This document shows, one piece after another, positions 25,820 through 32,983 of a stretch of 64,000 nucleotides of DNA. The stretch covers positions 43,925 to 107,924 of the forward strand of contig JAWLCW010000023.1 of NCBI GenBank assembly GCA_041686935.1, in the 5' to 3' direction. This DNA is from Mariniphaga sp041686935 (GTDB lineage Bacteria; Bacteroidota; Bacteroidia; Bacteroidales; Prolixibacteraceae). The notes under the pieces are model-generated. The model had not been told where the DNA came from and did no database searches. It was given only the letters and a program-made list of their open reading frames with translations. The number at the start of each line of letters is the position of its first letter. The stretch's first letter is position 1. The position numbers and the translations under genes were made by a program.

Positions 25820-26121
25820 AATTGTATTCCGGTACTGTAAATTGTTTTTAAAAATTGGGATTTACGCATGGCGGGATTATCGAGTACAACATCAATTTTT
25901 TGTTCTCCAATTTTGAATATGAGGTCGGTAATAAAGTTTATTTTCGATCGAACATCCGGTTTATCACCGTTTTGTTTTCGAATAAATAAATCGATATCGC
26001 CACCACGTTTATTATTACTGGTGCGCGACCCGAATAAAATAACCTGTACATCATTTCCAAAATGTAGCTGAGCCAGGTTTTTAATACTCTCTATTTCAAA
26101 TTTTTCCAAACGCATATTCAA
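25813..26121 (-). CDS. MNT nucleotidyltransferase, antitoxin candidate
   Basis: 102 aa. Signature ILFGSRTSNNKRGGDIDLFI near residue 33 (GSRx7GGDIDL) and a third Asp in KIDVVL. Upstream, at 26191-26198, lies a copy of the caaagata repeat, 70 bp before the start. It should modify and block the HEPN partner. It may be only distantly related to the MNT at 1.5 kb. Confidence 0.85.
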   Translation of the reverse strand: MNMRLEKFEIESIKNLAQLHFGNDVQVILFGSRTSNNKRGGDIDLFIRKQNGDKPDVRSKINFITDLIFKIGEQKIDVVLDNPAMRKSQFLKTIYSTGIQLC

Positions 26122-26262
26122 AGGTAGTAATATTTTTTTGTAAGGTTGTTAGCGTGTTAACAGTAAGTTGATGTTTTTATTTTCAGGCGGCAAAGATAAA
26201 CAAAATGGCAGACAGGGGGATGGGGGAAGGGGGAAAAGTTTCGGGTTTCGAGTTTAAAGTTC

Positions 26263-26334
26263 CGAGTTCTGCCGAAGGCATTCCTTCGGAAAAAGTTCAA
26301 AGTTCTGCCGAAGGCATTCCTTCGGAAAAGGTTC
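26263..26334. repeat. Tandem ~36-bp duplication with internal palindrome
   Basis: Two adjacent copies share ctgccgaaggcattccttcg followed by gaaaa. Within each unit cgaagg and ccttcg are inverted. Flanking heptamers gttccga and gttcaaa blend into it. Confidence 0.7.
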
Positions 26335-26393
26335 AGAGTTTAAAGAAGGTTGCAAGTTTCGGGTGCATGGGGCAGAGGGCAAAGAGCAGAGAG

Positions 26394-26518
26394 CCCCGGT
26401 GAAATACTCTGCTGCGCCGAATTTCACGGGGCAGGTATGGTGCAGAGGGCTAAGAGAGTTTAAAGTTTAACCCTGTGAAATAATGCAAAGCATTAAATCG
26501 CAGATTTATTTCACAGGG
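26394..26518. repeat. gtgaaat/atttcac hairpins 4 and 5
   Basis: Arms are ccccggtgaaat/atttcacgggg at 26394-26431 and ccctgtgaaat/atttcacaggg at 26471-26518. Compensating changes (cgg/ccg against tgt/aca) keep the second stem paired, which argues for selection on structure. Confidence 0.75.
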
Positions 26519-26578
26519 ACAAGCGGGATAAATGGTTAAACTGTGAAATGGTCACTGGTTGCTGGTTTCAGGTTTCAG

Positions 26579-26714
26579 GTTGCTGATATTGCCGTTCGGC
26601 TTTAGCCAACGGATAGGTGATGAAAGTTAAATCTCTTTCTTCCGGCTTTAGCCACATTTGATTTTTTTAGCCACAAGAGAAAGAGAAGAGTTCCGGGTTC
26701 AGAGTTCAGAGTTC
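26579..26714. repeat. Left copy of a ~135-bp direct repeat flanking the PIN/antitoxin pair
   Basis: It runs from gttgctgatattgccgttcg through tttagccaacggataggtga and gccacaagagaaagagaaga to a gttcagagttcag tail. It recurs 992 bp to the right with only a few differences (for example ctctttcttccgg against ctgtttctcccgg). Confidence 0.85.
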
Positions 26715-26868
26715 GGAGTTGCTGGGTTCAGAGTTTCGGGTTTTCCCGAAGGCTCCAAAGGAATGCCCATGGCAGATGCCTACGGCAAAAGTTCAGAGTT
26801 CAGAGGTTAAAGTTTAAAGTGGGTTGCTGGTTTACTCGCAGAGCGGGTTATTTCCCAATTTTATTATT

Positions 26869-27240
26869 TTATTGTTTAAAGAATATTATATCAGCAATTT
26901 CAACTTTTTTAAAGTCTTTATCAGCAGTAATTAATGGCATATTGAGCCACAGCGAGGTTGCCATTATAATGCTGTCAGGTAGTTTTAGTGAATAATTTTT
27001 CCGTACCAGAATAGCGGTTTCTTTAATTCCGGGAGTAATGTCAATAACCGTGCACTCTTCAATAAAACTTTTTACTTTGATTATATCACCGGGGTCAATG
27101 TTTTTGCTTCCTAAAAGTTCAAGCTGTGTTATAAATGAGAGAAAGATATTTTTTTCTTCGAGAAGTGGAATAAGTGTTTCTTCACCGTTTAGAAAGTAAA
27201 GCACAATATTCGTATCCAAAAGAATACTACTCCCATTCAT
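26869..27240 (-). CDS. vapC: PIN-domain toxin (VapC-like)
   Basis: 123 aa. The acidic quartet is in place: D9 in ILLDTNIVLYF, E41 in TQLELLGS, D89 in LKLPDSIIMATS and D107/D109 in LITADKDF. Its ATG lies inside the 3' end of the upstream small gene (14-bp overlap), a standard antitoxin-toxin arrangement. VapC proteins are Mg-dependent RNases, often against tRNA or rRNA. The pair lies between direct repeats and is probably a unit of mobile origin. Confidence 0.85.
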   Translation of the reverse strand: MNGSSILLDTNIVLYFLNGEETLIPLLEEKNIFLSFITQLELLGSKNIDPGDIIKVKSFIEECTVIDITPGIKETAILVRKNYSLKLPDSIIMATSLWLNMPLITADKDFKKVEIADIIFFKQ

Positions 27241-27394
27241 CGCGCCATTTTTTTTGCATTTCCAATGGATCTTCCTTTAGTGAAATAGAGCCGCAATATT
27301 TTTTTAAATTTATGCCATTGGTTTTCGATTTTCTTTTTCTTAAAACATCCATTATTTTTTCCCGGGTTGTTCCTTTTTTTATTGTTGTAACCAT
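27227..27394 (-). CDS. Small VapB-like antitoxin
   Basis: A 55-codon gene read directly from the minus strand, starting MVTTIKKGTTREKIMDVLRK and ending KKWRDEWE. It is too short for usual gene cut-offs. It has a K-rich N-terminal part, then an EDPLEMQKKWRDEW tail like that of VapB-type antitoxins preceding PIN genes, where the acidic/aromatic tail inserts into the toxin. Stop (TAG, 27229-27227) overlaps the vapC start. Confidence 0.8.
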   Translation of the reverse strand: MVTTIKKGTTREKIMDVLRKRKSKTNGINLKKYCGSISLKEDPLEMQKKWRDEWE

Positions 27395-27570
27395 AGTGAT
27401 GAGTTTATATGCAAATATAGCTAAAAATGTTTTGAAAGAATTACTGGTGATTGATCATTGAAGAAATTGAAGAAATTGAAAAATTGTGGCAAGCATGGGG
27501 CAAAGAGAGTTTAAAGTTCAGAGTTTCGGGTTCCGAGTTGCTGGTTGTTGGTTGCTGGTTGTTGGTTGCA

Positions 27571-27706
27571 GTTGCTGATATTGCCGTTCGGCTTTAGCCA
27601 ACGGATAGGTGATGAAAGTTAAATCTGTTTCTCCCGGCTTTAGCCACATTTGATTTTTTTAGCCACAAGAGAAAGAGAAGAGTTCCGGGTTCAGAGTTCA
27701 GAGTTC
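27571..27706. repeat. Right copy of the ~135-bp direct repeat
   Basis: It matches 26579-26714 nearly base for base from gttgctgatattgccgttcg to the gttcagagttcag tail. Confidence 0.85.
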
Positions 27707-27780
27707 AGGGTTCCGGTTTCAGAGTTTCGGGATATGCCTGGTTATATGTTCACACGGGGTGACTGGAAAAAATGAGAAAT

Positions 27781-27815
27781 CCCCGTGAAATTATACATGG
27801 AATTATTTCACGGGG
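27781..27815. repeat. gtgaaat/atttcac hairpin just past the dehydrogenase stop
   Basis: Perfect 11-bp arms ccccgtgaaat/atttcacgggg lie 10 bp downstream of the dehydrogenase stop codon. It could act as a transcript end, but no strong T-tract follows directly, so a terminator role is doubtful. Confidence 0.6.
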
Positions 27816-27824
27816 AAAATCACA

Positions 27825-29246
27825 TTAAAGTTTGTAAACTTTGTCAGAACTTTCTTTCACCATATTCCGCATGTCCACAATCATTTTGGAATGCTGCTGT
27901 ATAAACTCCACATCGAAAGCAGAATGGTTGGTAGTGAGTACAACCACGTCAGCATTTTCCAGCGTTTTGGGGGTCAGTTCAACCGAGTGGTATTCTTTTC
28001 CGTCGTGGGTGCGGGCTACAGGAATAAAAGGGTCGTGGTAACTTACTTCGCCGCCTTTGTGTTCCACAATTTCCATAATTTCCAGCGCAGGTGATTCGCG
28101 TTCGTCGTTAATATTGGGTTTGTAAGCCACGCCGAGGAAGAGCACTTTGCTGCTGTTTACTGCTTTTTTGTGGCGGTTGAGGGCGGTGGCAATTTTAATG
28201 TACATGTAGTGGGGCATGCGCATGTTGATGTGCCCGGCGGCGTGGATCATAGAGAGGTCGAAGTTGTATTTTTTTGCGATGTGTTCCAGGTAGAACGGGT
28301 CGAGCGGAATACAGTGCCCGCCAATGCCGGGCCCCGGATAAAAAGCCTGGAACCCGAATGGTTTGGTTTTGGCCGCTTCAATTACTTCCCAGATGTTGAT
28401 GTCCATTTTTCCGGCCAGCAACGCCAGTTCGTTAATCAGACTGATGTTGATAAGCCGGTAGGTGTTTTCGAGGATTTTTACCATTTCGGCCACGCGCGGC
28501 GAACTTACCGGATAGATGTGGTCTATGGCTTTTTTATACAGCGATTCGCCGATTTCAAGTCCGTCGGGTGTCATGGCGCCAAGAACCTTTGGTGTGTTGC
28601 GGGTGTGAAAGGTTTTGTTTCCCGGATCGACACGCTCGGGGGAGTAGGCAAGCCAGAAAGCCCCCCTCAATTCCCCCAAAGGGGGGAGGTTGGTGACCAC
28701 CTCAGCTTCGCTGGTCCCCCCGGTAAGGACAGAAGAAGACCCTTCTACTCCGCTCAGGGTGACAGTTTTGAAGTGGGGATTGGTTTTCAGGTTTTCCTCT
28801 ATAATTGGTAACATCACTTCCTCCGTGGTAGTAGGGTATGTGGTACTTTCAAGGCAGATGAAGGTGCCGGGCTTCATGTAGCGGCCAATGTCGGTACAGG
28901 CACTTTCGATGAAGCTCATGTCGGGTTTTTTAAACCGGTCGAGTGGGGTGGGAACAGCAATGATGAGTGCGTCGCATTCGGCCATACGACTGAAGTCGGT
29001 GGTTGCCGAGAGGGTCAGCCTGTCCACCACAACTTCACGGAGTACGGCATCGCGGATGTCGCCAATGTAGTTTTTCCCGTGGTTGATGCTGTCCACCTTC
29101 TGCGGGTTTTTGTCGAATCCTATGGTTTTTACACCGGCTTCGGCAAAGTTAACAGCGAGCGGCAGGCCCACGTATCCGAGACCGATGATTCCAACTACTT
29201 CCTGATTATTGGCTATTTTTTCAATGATTTGTGATTTGTAGTTCAT
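27825..29246 (-). CDS. wbpA: UDP-GlcNAc/ManNAc-type nucleotide-sugar dehydrogenase with in-frame insertion
   Basis: 473 aa, about 35 longer than usual. GLGYVGLPLAVNFAEAGVKT at the N-terminus, AVPTPLDRFKKPDMSFIE near 100, catalytic GPGIGGHCIPLDPFYLEHIA near residue 307, and C-terminal FLGVAYKPNINDERESPALE. It oxidises UDP-HexNAc C6 to a uronic acid in two NAD steps. Family sequence stops at NPHFKT and resumes at FWLAYSPERVDPGNK; the 35 residues between (TLSGVEGSSSVLTGGTSEAE and on) are encoded by repeat-like DNA. It lies upstream of the pse locus and likely supplies a uronic sugar. Which 2-epimer it uses is unknown. Confidence 0.88.
   Translation of the reverse strand: MNYKSQIIEKIANNQEVVGIIGLGYVGLPLAVNFAEAGVKTIGFDKNPQKVDSINHGKNYIGDIRDAVLREVVVDRLTLSATTDFSRMAECDALIIAVPTPLDRFKKPDMSFIESACTDIGRYMKPGTFICLESTTYPTTTEEVMLPIIEENLKTNPHFKTVTLSGVEGSSSVLTGGTSEAEVVTNLPPLGELRGAFWLAYSPERVDPGNKTFHTRNTPKVLGAMTPDGLEIGESLYKKAIDHIYPVSSPRVAEMVKILENTYRLINISLINELALLAGKMDINIWEVIEAAKTKPFGFQAFYPGPGIGGHCIPLDPFYLEHIAKKYNFDLSMIHAAGHINMRMPHYMYIKIATALNRHKKAVNSSKVLFLGVAYKPNINDERESPALEIMEIVEHKGGEVSYHDPFIPVARTHDGKEYHSVELTPKTLENADVVVLTTNHSAFDVEFIQQHSKMIVDMRNMVKESSDKVYKL
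28659..28763. repeat. Repeat-like DNA inserted in frame in the dehydrogenase gene
   Basis: About 105 bp (35 codons). On the plus strand it contains the near-palindromic cccctcaattcccccaaagg run ending gggg, then ggtgaccacctcagcttcgc, and ccgctcagggtgacag. From memory the last (ccctgagcgg.gtcgaagg type on the other strand) is a common intergenic repeat word in Bacteroidota. Flanking codons rejoin into normal family sequence. Confidence 0.75.
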
Positions 29247-29493
29247 CTTGAATGAATTGTTTATTTGTTATTAATGTGGCAAATATTCGCGTTATTTTTC
29301 TCTTTCCCAAATGAGCAATACTGTTTTCTCTATAAAAAGTGTTTCATAAGAAAAAATTTTATGAACAGTTTAATTCGCATTTTGGATGAAACAATAATGT
29401 AGGGTATGAGTTAAAATATTAATTATGAGCCGGTTAAATTAAATATTGGAATAAATGAAACATTTTTTGTTCTTGTTGCTAAATTGATTTTGC

Positions 29494-31299
29494 TTAGAAT
29501 GGCCAGAACCAGGGAATCAGAAAAATGCTTAAAATAAAGGCGATAAATTGCATGGGAGCTCCAATGCGGATGAAGTCGGCAGCGGAATATTTGCCAACAG
29601 CCTTTATAATCAGGTTGGCCCTGTATCCGCGGGCAGTCATAAAACTTGAGGCTCCGGCAATGGCAATGGCCACAAAAAACGGTCGTGAATCAACTCCAAG
29701 TAGCTGTGCGGCCATGGCTGCGATGGGGAAAACCAAAGCAACGGCAGCATTATTAGTAATAATTTCTGTTAGCACCGAAGTGAAAATCCATATAATAGCC
29801 AATACGCCCACAGGCCCTATTGATCGTACTATGCTTATGGCATCGGCTGCAAGCAGGTTGGCCACACCGGAGTTTTGAATGGCCTTACTTATGGCAAATG
29901 CCGATGCAATGGAGATTATCATGTCCCAGCTAACGGCTTTGGTGTAGTTTTGCTGGGGAAGTATTTTTAGCCAAAGAAGCAGAATTGCAGCAAATGCGAC
30001 GTAAAAAAAGATATTGAGTCTCATGCCATAACCGTATGAAACAAGTTCGTTTACAACAATAGCTGCCACCATGGCAAAAAGGATAATCAGCGCCATCCAT
30101 TTTACGCGTGTGCCCTTATCGTGATGTAAATCGCGCATGTAATTTACCAGGTAGAACATTTGAGATGATCCCCATGTTTCATGAAAATTTTCAGTAGCTA
30201 ACAGAACTACATTATCTCCCACTTTTAGTTTCAAATTGTTGAGATTGTCGGTTATACGTTCCCCGTTGCGGTGGATTGCCAGGACAACGGCATTAAACTG
30301 TTCGAAAAAACTGAATTCGGTAACCGTTTGTCCCAACCAGGGGAAACGGGGCGACAACACCACCTCATATTGTTTCAGGTTTTCGGGTTTTACGTGGCCC
30401 AGGTATTCCATCCCTTTCAGCTTCACATCTTTGTTTGTAAGAATATAGTTGAGCCTGTCAGAGCTGCCGGTTACCAGGATACCGTCGTTGCGGTAAAGTT
30501 TAATTTCTCTTTTTTCAGGATAAAATATTTTCTTTTTGCGCGAAACCGAATTGACCTCAAGTCCCGCAAGTCCCTCAATGCGATTATTAATAATTTCTTT
30601 TCCAATGAACTGGCTGTTTTCAGTAAGCTTAAGGTTGTAATAATAATCTTTTCCTTCGGCAAACGTTTTCCTGCTGAATTTGATTTTTTCGCCGGGCAGC
30701 AACCAGTTTCCGAATATTGCCATATAAATAAATCCAAAAAGGGAAATAAAAAGTCCTACTTTTCCCAACTCAAACAAATGAAGACCCATGTTTCCGTTCT
30801 CAAGCATTAAACCGTGTACCACCAAATTCGATGAAGTTCCGATTAGTGTACACATGCCCCCAAAAATGGCTGCATAGGAAAGCGGAATCAGAAATTTTTT
30901 CCATGAAATTTTCATGATTTCTGCCCATCGGATTAATATGGGCGAAAAATTTACCACAATGGGAAGGTTGTTCAGAAATGCTGAAAAGAAAGCCACCGGC
31001 ACCATTATTCGGGGCAACATAAAGGTCATCGGATTTCTTTTGCGCGGAAGATAAGCTTTTGCAAGGCGGGCCATCAGCCCCGATTGTTTTATTCCCTCAT
31101 TTACCAGAAATAATACAGCAATGGTAATGAGCCCGTCGTTGGAAAATCCGGCGACAAGTTCCTGATCGGTAATAATTCCGGTTGCCATAAAAATAACGGC
31201 GGCACTTAGCAGAATGAGACCTGGCCGCATGGCTTCCATTATAAAAGCGGCTATCAGGAAAAGCAAAACAGCAAGTACAATCCAGGCTTCAAATGTCAT
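29494..31299 (-). CDS. SLC13-family permease with two TrkA-C domains
   Basis: 601 aa. Hydrophobic segments at both ends flank two soluble RCK/TrkA-C domains (about residues 215-370: YYYNLKLTENSQFIGKEII and KQYEVVLSPRFPWLGQTVTE). Membrane signatures include FLNNLPIVVNFSPILIRW and a late SVLTEIITNNAAVALVFPIA, matching the paired SNT/NNA motifs of DASS transporters. It is likely a sodium-coupled symporter for sulfate or a dicarboxylate at the inner membrane. Substrate unknown; a sulfatase gene lies 4 kb away, but linkage is weak. Confidence 0.88.
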   Translation of the reverse strand: MTFEAWIVLAVLLFLIAAFIMEAMRPGLILLSAAVIFMATGIITDQELVAGFSNDGLITIAVLFLVNEGIKQSGLMARLAKAYLPRKRNPMTFMLPRIMVPVAFFSAFLNNLPIVVNFSPILIRWAEIMKISWKKFLIPLSYAAIFGGMCTLIGTSSNLVVHGLMLENGNMGLHLFELGKVGLFISLFGFIYMAIFGNWLLPGEKIKFSRKTFAEGKDYYYNLKLTENSQFIGKEIINNRIEGLAGLEVNSVSRKKKIFYPEKREIKLYRNDGILVTGSSDRLNYILTNKDVKLKGMEYLGHVKPENLKQYEVVLSPRFPWLGQTVTEFSFFEQFNAVVLAIHRNGERITDNLNNLKLKVGDNVVLLATENFHETWGSSQMFYLVNYMRDLHHDKGTRVKWMALIILFAMVAAIVVNELVSYGYGMRLNIFFYVAFAAILLLWLKILPQQNYTKAVSWDMIISIASAFAISKAIQNSGVANLLAADAISIVRSIGPVGVLAIIWIFTSVLTEIITNNAAVALVFPIAAMAAQLLGVDSRPFFVAIAIAGASSFMTARGYRANLIIKAVGKYSAADFIRIGAPMQFIAFILSIFLIPWFWPF

Positions 31300-31696
31300 A
31301 AACCAAAAATAGAATAATGATTAGGAAATTACGGTAAATTTCAGGAATAATTTATCCGGCTTAACACAGCTTCGCCTCCTCAGTTACATCAAATATGTTC
31401 TGTGTAAATAGAATAGTATTCATTTTTGTGTAATTTTTTTACTCAAAAATTGTGAACACAAAAATAGGTATTATGGATTTGATTGAAAAAAATGCTTTCC
31501 TGAAAGTATTATTATCGTATTATTTTTTTTTGAATTTATTGTGATTGCTCTGAGGTTGCGTTTCAAAATTGGTATTAATTTTCGATTTAAGGTTTTTGTT
31601 CAATTTTTACTTTCGAAGGTTTAAGAAAATAAATCAACCAAATAAATACTGCCATTCTGGTCATTTTGGTTAGTTTTGGGGTGAAAAAAACGAAAA
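31300..31696. other. Divergent intergenic region
   Basis: AT-rich DNA between divergent genes. A TAGTTTTG at 31671-31678, about 20 bp before the plus-strand ATG, fits the TAnnTTTG -7 box, but no -33 TTTG is at the right distance. No gene or strong hairpin is seen. Confidence 0.35.
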
Positions 31697-32359
31697 ATGA
31701 TACCTGTTTCTGTTTCAGCAGAATTAAAATCCCTTGTGCCCGGGCTTACCCTTTCGTGCATTGAGTGCGATGTGTTGGTGCGCGAAGAAAACGGGGAGTT
31801 GTGGTCTGAAATTGAAAAAAGAACGGGTGAGCTGGCTGCTTCGCTGAAAGTTGAAAATATAAGCCGGTTGCCGGCTATTGCAGCCTCGCGGCGCGGGTAC
31901 AAAGCCTGCGGAAAAGACCCGGCCCGCTACCGCTTGTCGGCCGAAGCGCTGTTGCGTCGTACGGTTCAGGGCAAAGGTTTGTACCGTGTAAACAATGCGG
32001 TTGATTTACTCAACCTGGTGTCCGTTTCCACCGGTTTTTCCATCGGCGGTTACGATGCTGAAAAAATTGAAGGAGATGTGATATTCGGCATTGGCCGTGA
32101 AAACGAACCCTACGAAGGCATTGGCCGCGGCGAACTGAACATTGAATCGCTGCCGGTTTTTCGCGATAGCCTGGGAGCTTTTGGTTCGCCAACCAGCGAT
32201 TCGGTGCGAACTGCTGTGACGAACAGAACACGCCGGTTTTTGATGATAATCATCGATTTTGGCGCATTGCCCGGGCTTGAAAAAGCTACCGAAATGGCCG
32301 TTAGCCTGCTGAAAAAATATGCGGGCGCAAACAATTTGGAAATGAAGAAATTAGATTAA
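31697..32359 (+). CDS. B3/B4 tRNA-binding domain protein
   Basis: 220 aa, a stand-alone version of the B3/B4 domain of phenylalanyl-tRNA synthetase beta. Recognisable segments are YKACGKDPARYRLSAEALLR near residue 75, NNAVDLLNLVSVSTGFSIGG near 101 and a closing GAFGSPTSDSVRTAV. Such free proteins are thought to bind or edit aminoacyl-tRNA, but this is not well established. It ends right before the acyltransferase gene, with which it is co-transcribed. Confidence 0.82.
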   Translation: MIPVSVSAELKSLVPGLTLSCIECDVLVREENGELWSEIEKRTGELAASLKVENISRLPAIAASRRGYKACGKDPARYRLSAEALLRRTVQGKGLYRVNNAVDLLNLVSVSTGFSIGGYDAEKIEGDVIFGIGRENEPYEGIGRGELNIESLPVFRDSLGAFGSPTSDSVRTAVTNRTRRFLMIIIDFGALPGLEKATEMAVSLLKKYAGANNLEMKKLD

Positions 32360-32911
32360 ATGAAAAAAATAAGTGCTTTTATACTGAAGCTGCTGGGCTG
32401 GAAAGTCAGGGGGTCTGTGGCGCCCGAGCCCAAATGCATCATCATTGGTGTGCCGCACACCAGCGCCTGGGATTTTGTTATTTCCTACCTGTTTTACACT
32501 TCGGTGGGAGGCAGAGCCAGTGTGCTGGTTAAAAAAGAGTTTTTTTTCTGGCCTGCCGGCTGGTTTGTGCGTAAAATGGGCGGTGTGCCCATCGACCGCT
32601 CCAAAGGCGCCAAAGTTATACGGCAAGCTGTTCACCTTTTTAACACCAGGGACCACCTGCACCTGGCCATGACTCCCGAGGGAACACGGAAACGTGTGGT
32701 TCGCTGGAAAGCCGGATTCCATACCATTGCCAAACTGGCCAATGTGCCGGTTTACCTGGGCAGCTTCGACTGGGGCCGGAAAGAGGTTACCATCGGCGAA
32801 AAATTTGAACTCACCGACGATGCCCAGGCCGACATCCGCCGCATGAAAGAGTATTACCGCGAAAAAGGCATCCAGGGGAAGTTTCCCCAAAATTTTACAA
32901 CGGAATACTAG
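32360..32911 (+). CDS. 1-acyl-glycerol-3-phosphate acyltransferase-like protein
   Basis: 183 aa. HTSAWDFVIS replaces the classic HxxxxD motif (His at about 30, Asp at 34), and MTPEGTRKRVVRWKAGFHTIA is the EGTR motif. This small single-domain branch of the PlsC family is common in Bacteroidota. It is directly adjacent to the B3/B4 gene. A membrane-lipid acyl transfer role is family-based. Confidence 0.85.
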   Translation: MKKISAFILKLLGWKVRGSVAPEPKCIIIGVPHTSAWDFVISYLFYTSVGGRASVLVKKEFFFWPAGWFVRKMGGVPIDRSKGAKVIRQAVHLFNTRDHLHLAMTPEGTRKRVVRWKAGFHTIAKLANVPVYLGSFDWGRKEVTIGEKFELTDDAQADIRRMKEYYREKGIQGKFPQNFTTEY

Positions 32912-32983
32912 AATACTGGTCATTGGTCATTGGTGAATGGTTAGTTCCATCTTCCGTCTTCTGTCTTCTGTCTTCCCACTTCC

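Larger units (their letters stand above)
26122..26868. other. Repeat-dense intergenic region
   Basis: No gene is supported in this stretch. In order: caaagata repeat copy 3 (26173-26260), a tandem duplication of about 36 bp with ctgccgaaggcattccttcg (26263-26334), hairpins at 26394-26431 and 26471-26518, the left copy of the 135-bp direct repeat (26579-26714), and degenerate heptamers (gttcaga, gttcgga, gttgctg) up to about 26830. A short open frame at 26205-26402 consists only of repeat sequence. Confidence 0.7.
27395..27824. other. Intergenic region with heptamers, right direct repeat and hairpin
   Basis: From about 27495 to 27570 there are gtttcgg/gttgctg/gttgttg-type heptamers. The right copy of the 135-bp repeat follows at 27571-27706, then heptamers again, and a ccccgtgaaat...atttcacgggg hairpin at 27781-27815. 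No gene is seen. Confidence 0.7.

Noticed and set aside
23658..27815. CRISPR array
   Set aside because: The gtgaaat hairpins and heptamers are irregularly spaced, lack unique equal-length spacers and there are no cas genes.
28170..28811. 213-codon plus-strand frame
   Set aside because: Antisense of the nucleotide-sugar dehydrogenase, whose motifs are all clear.
32351..32923. 190-codon minus-strand frame
   Set aside because: Antisense of the acyltransferase, which has the EGTR motif and abuts the B3/B4 gene.
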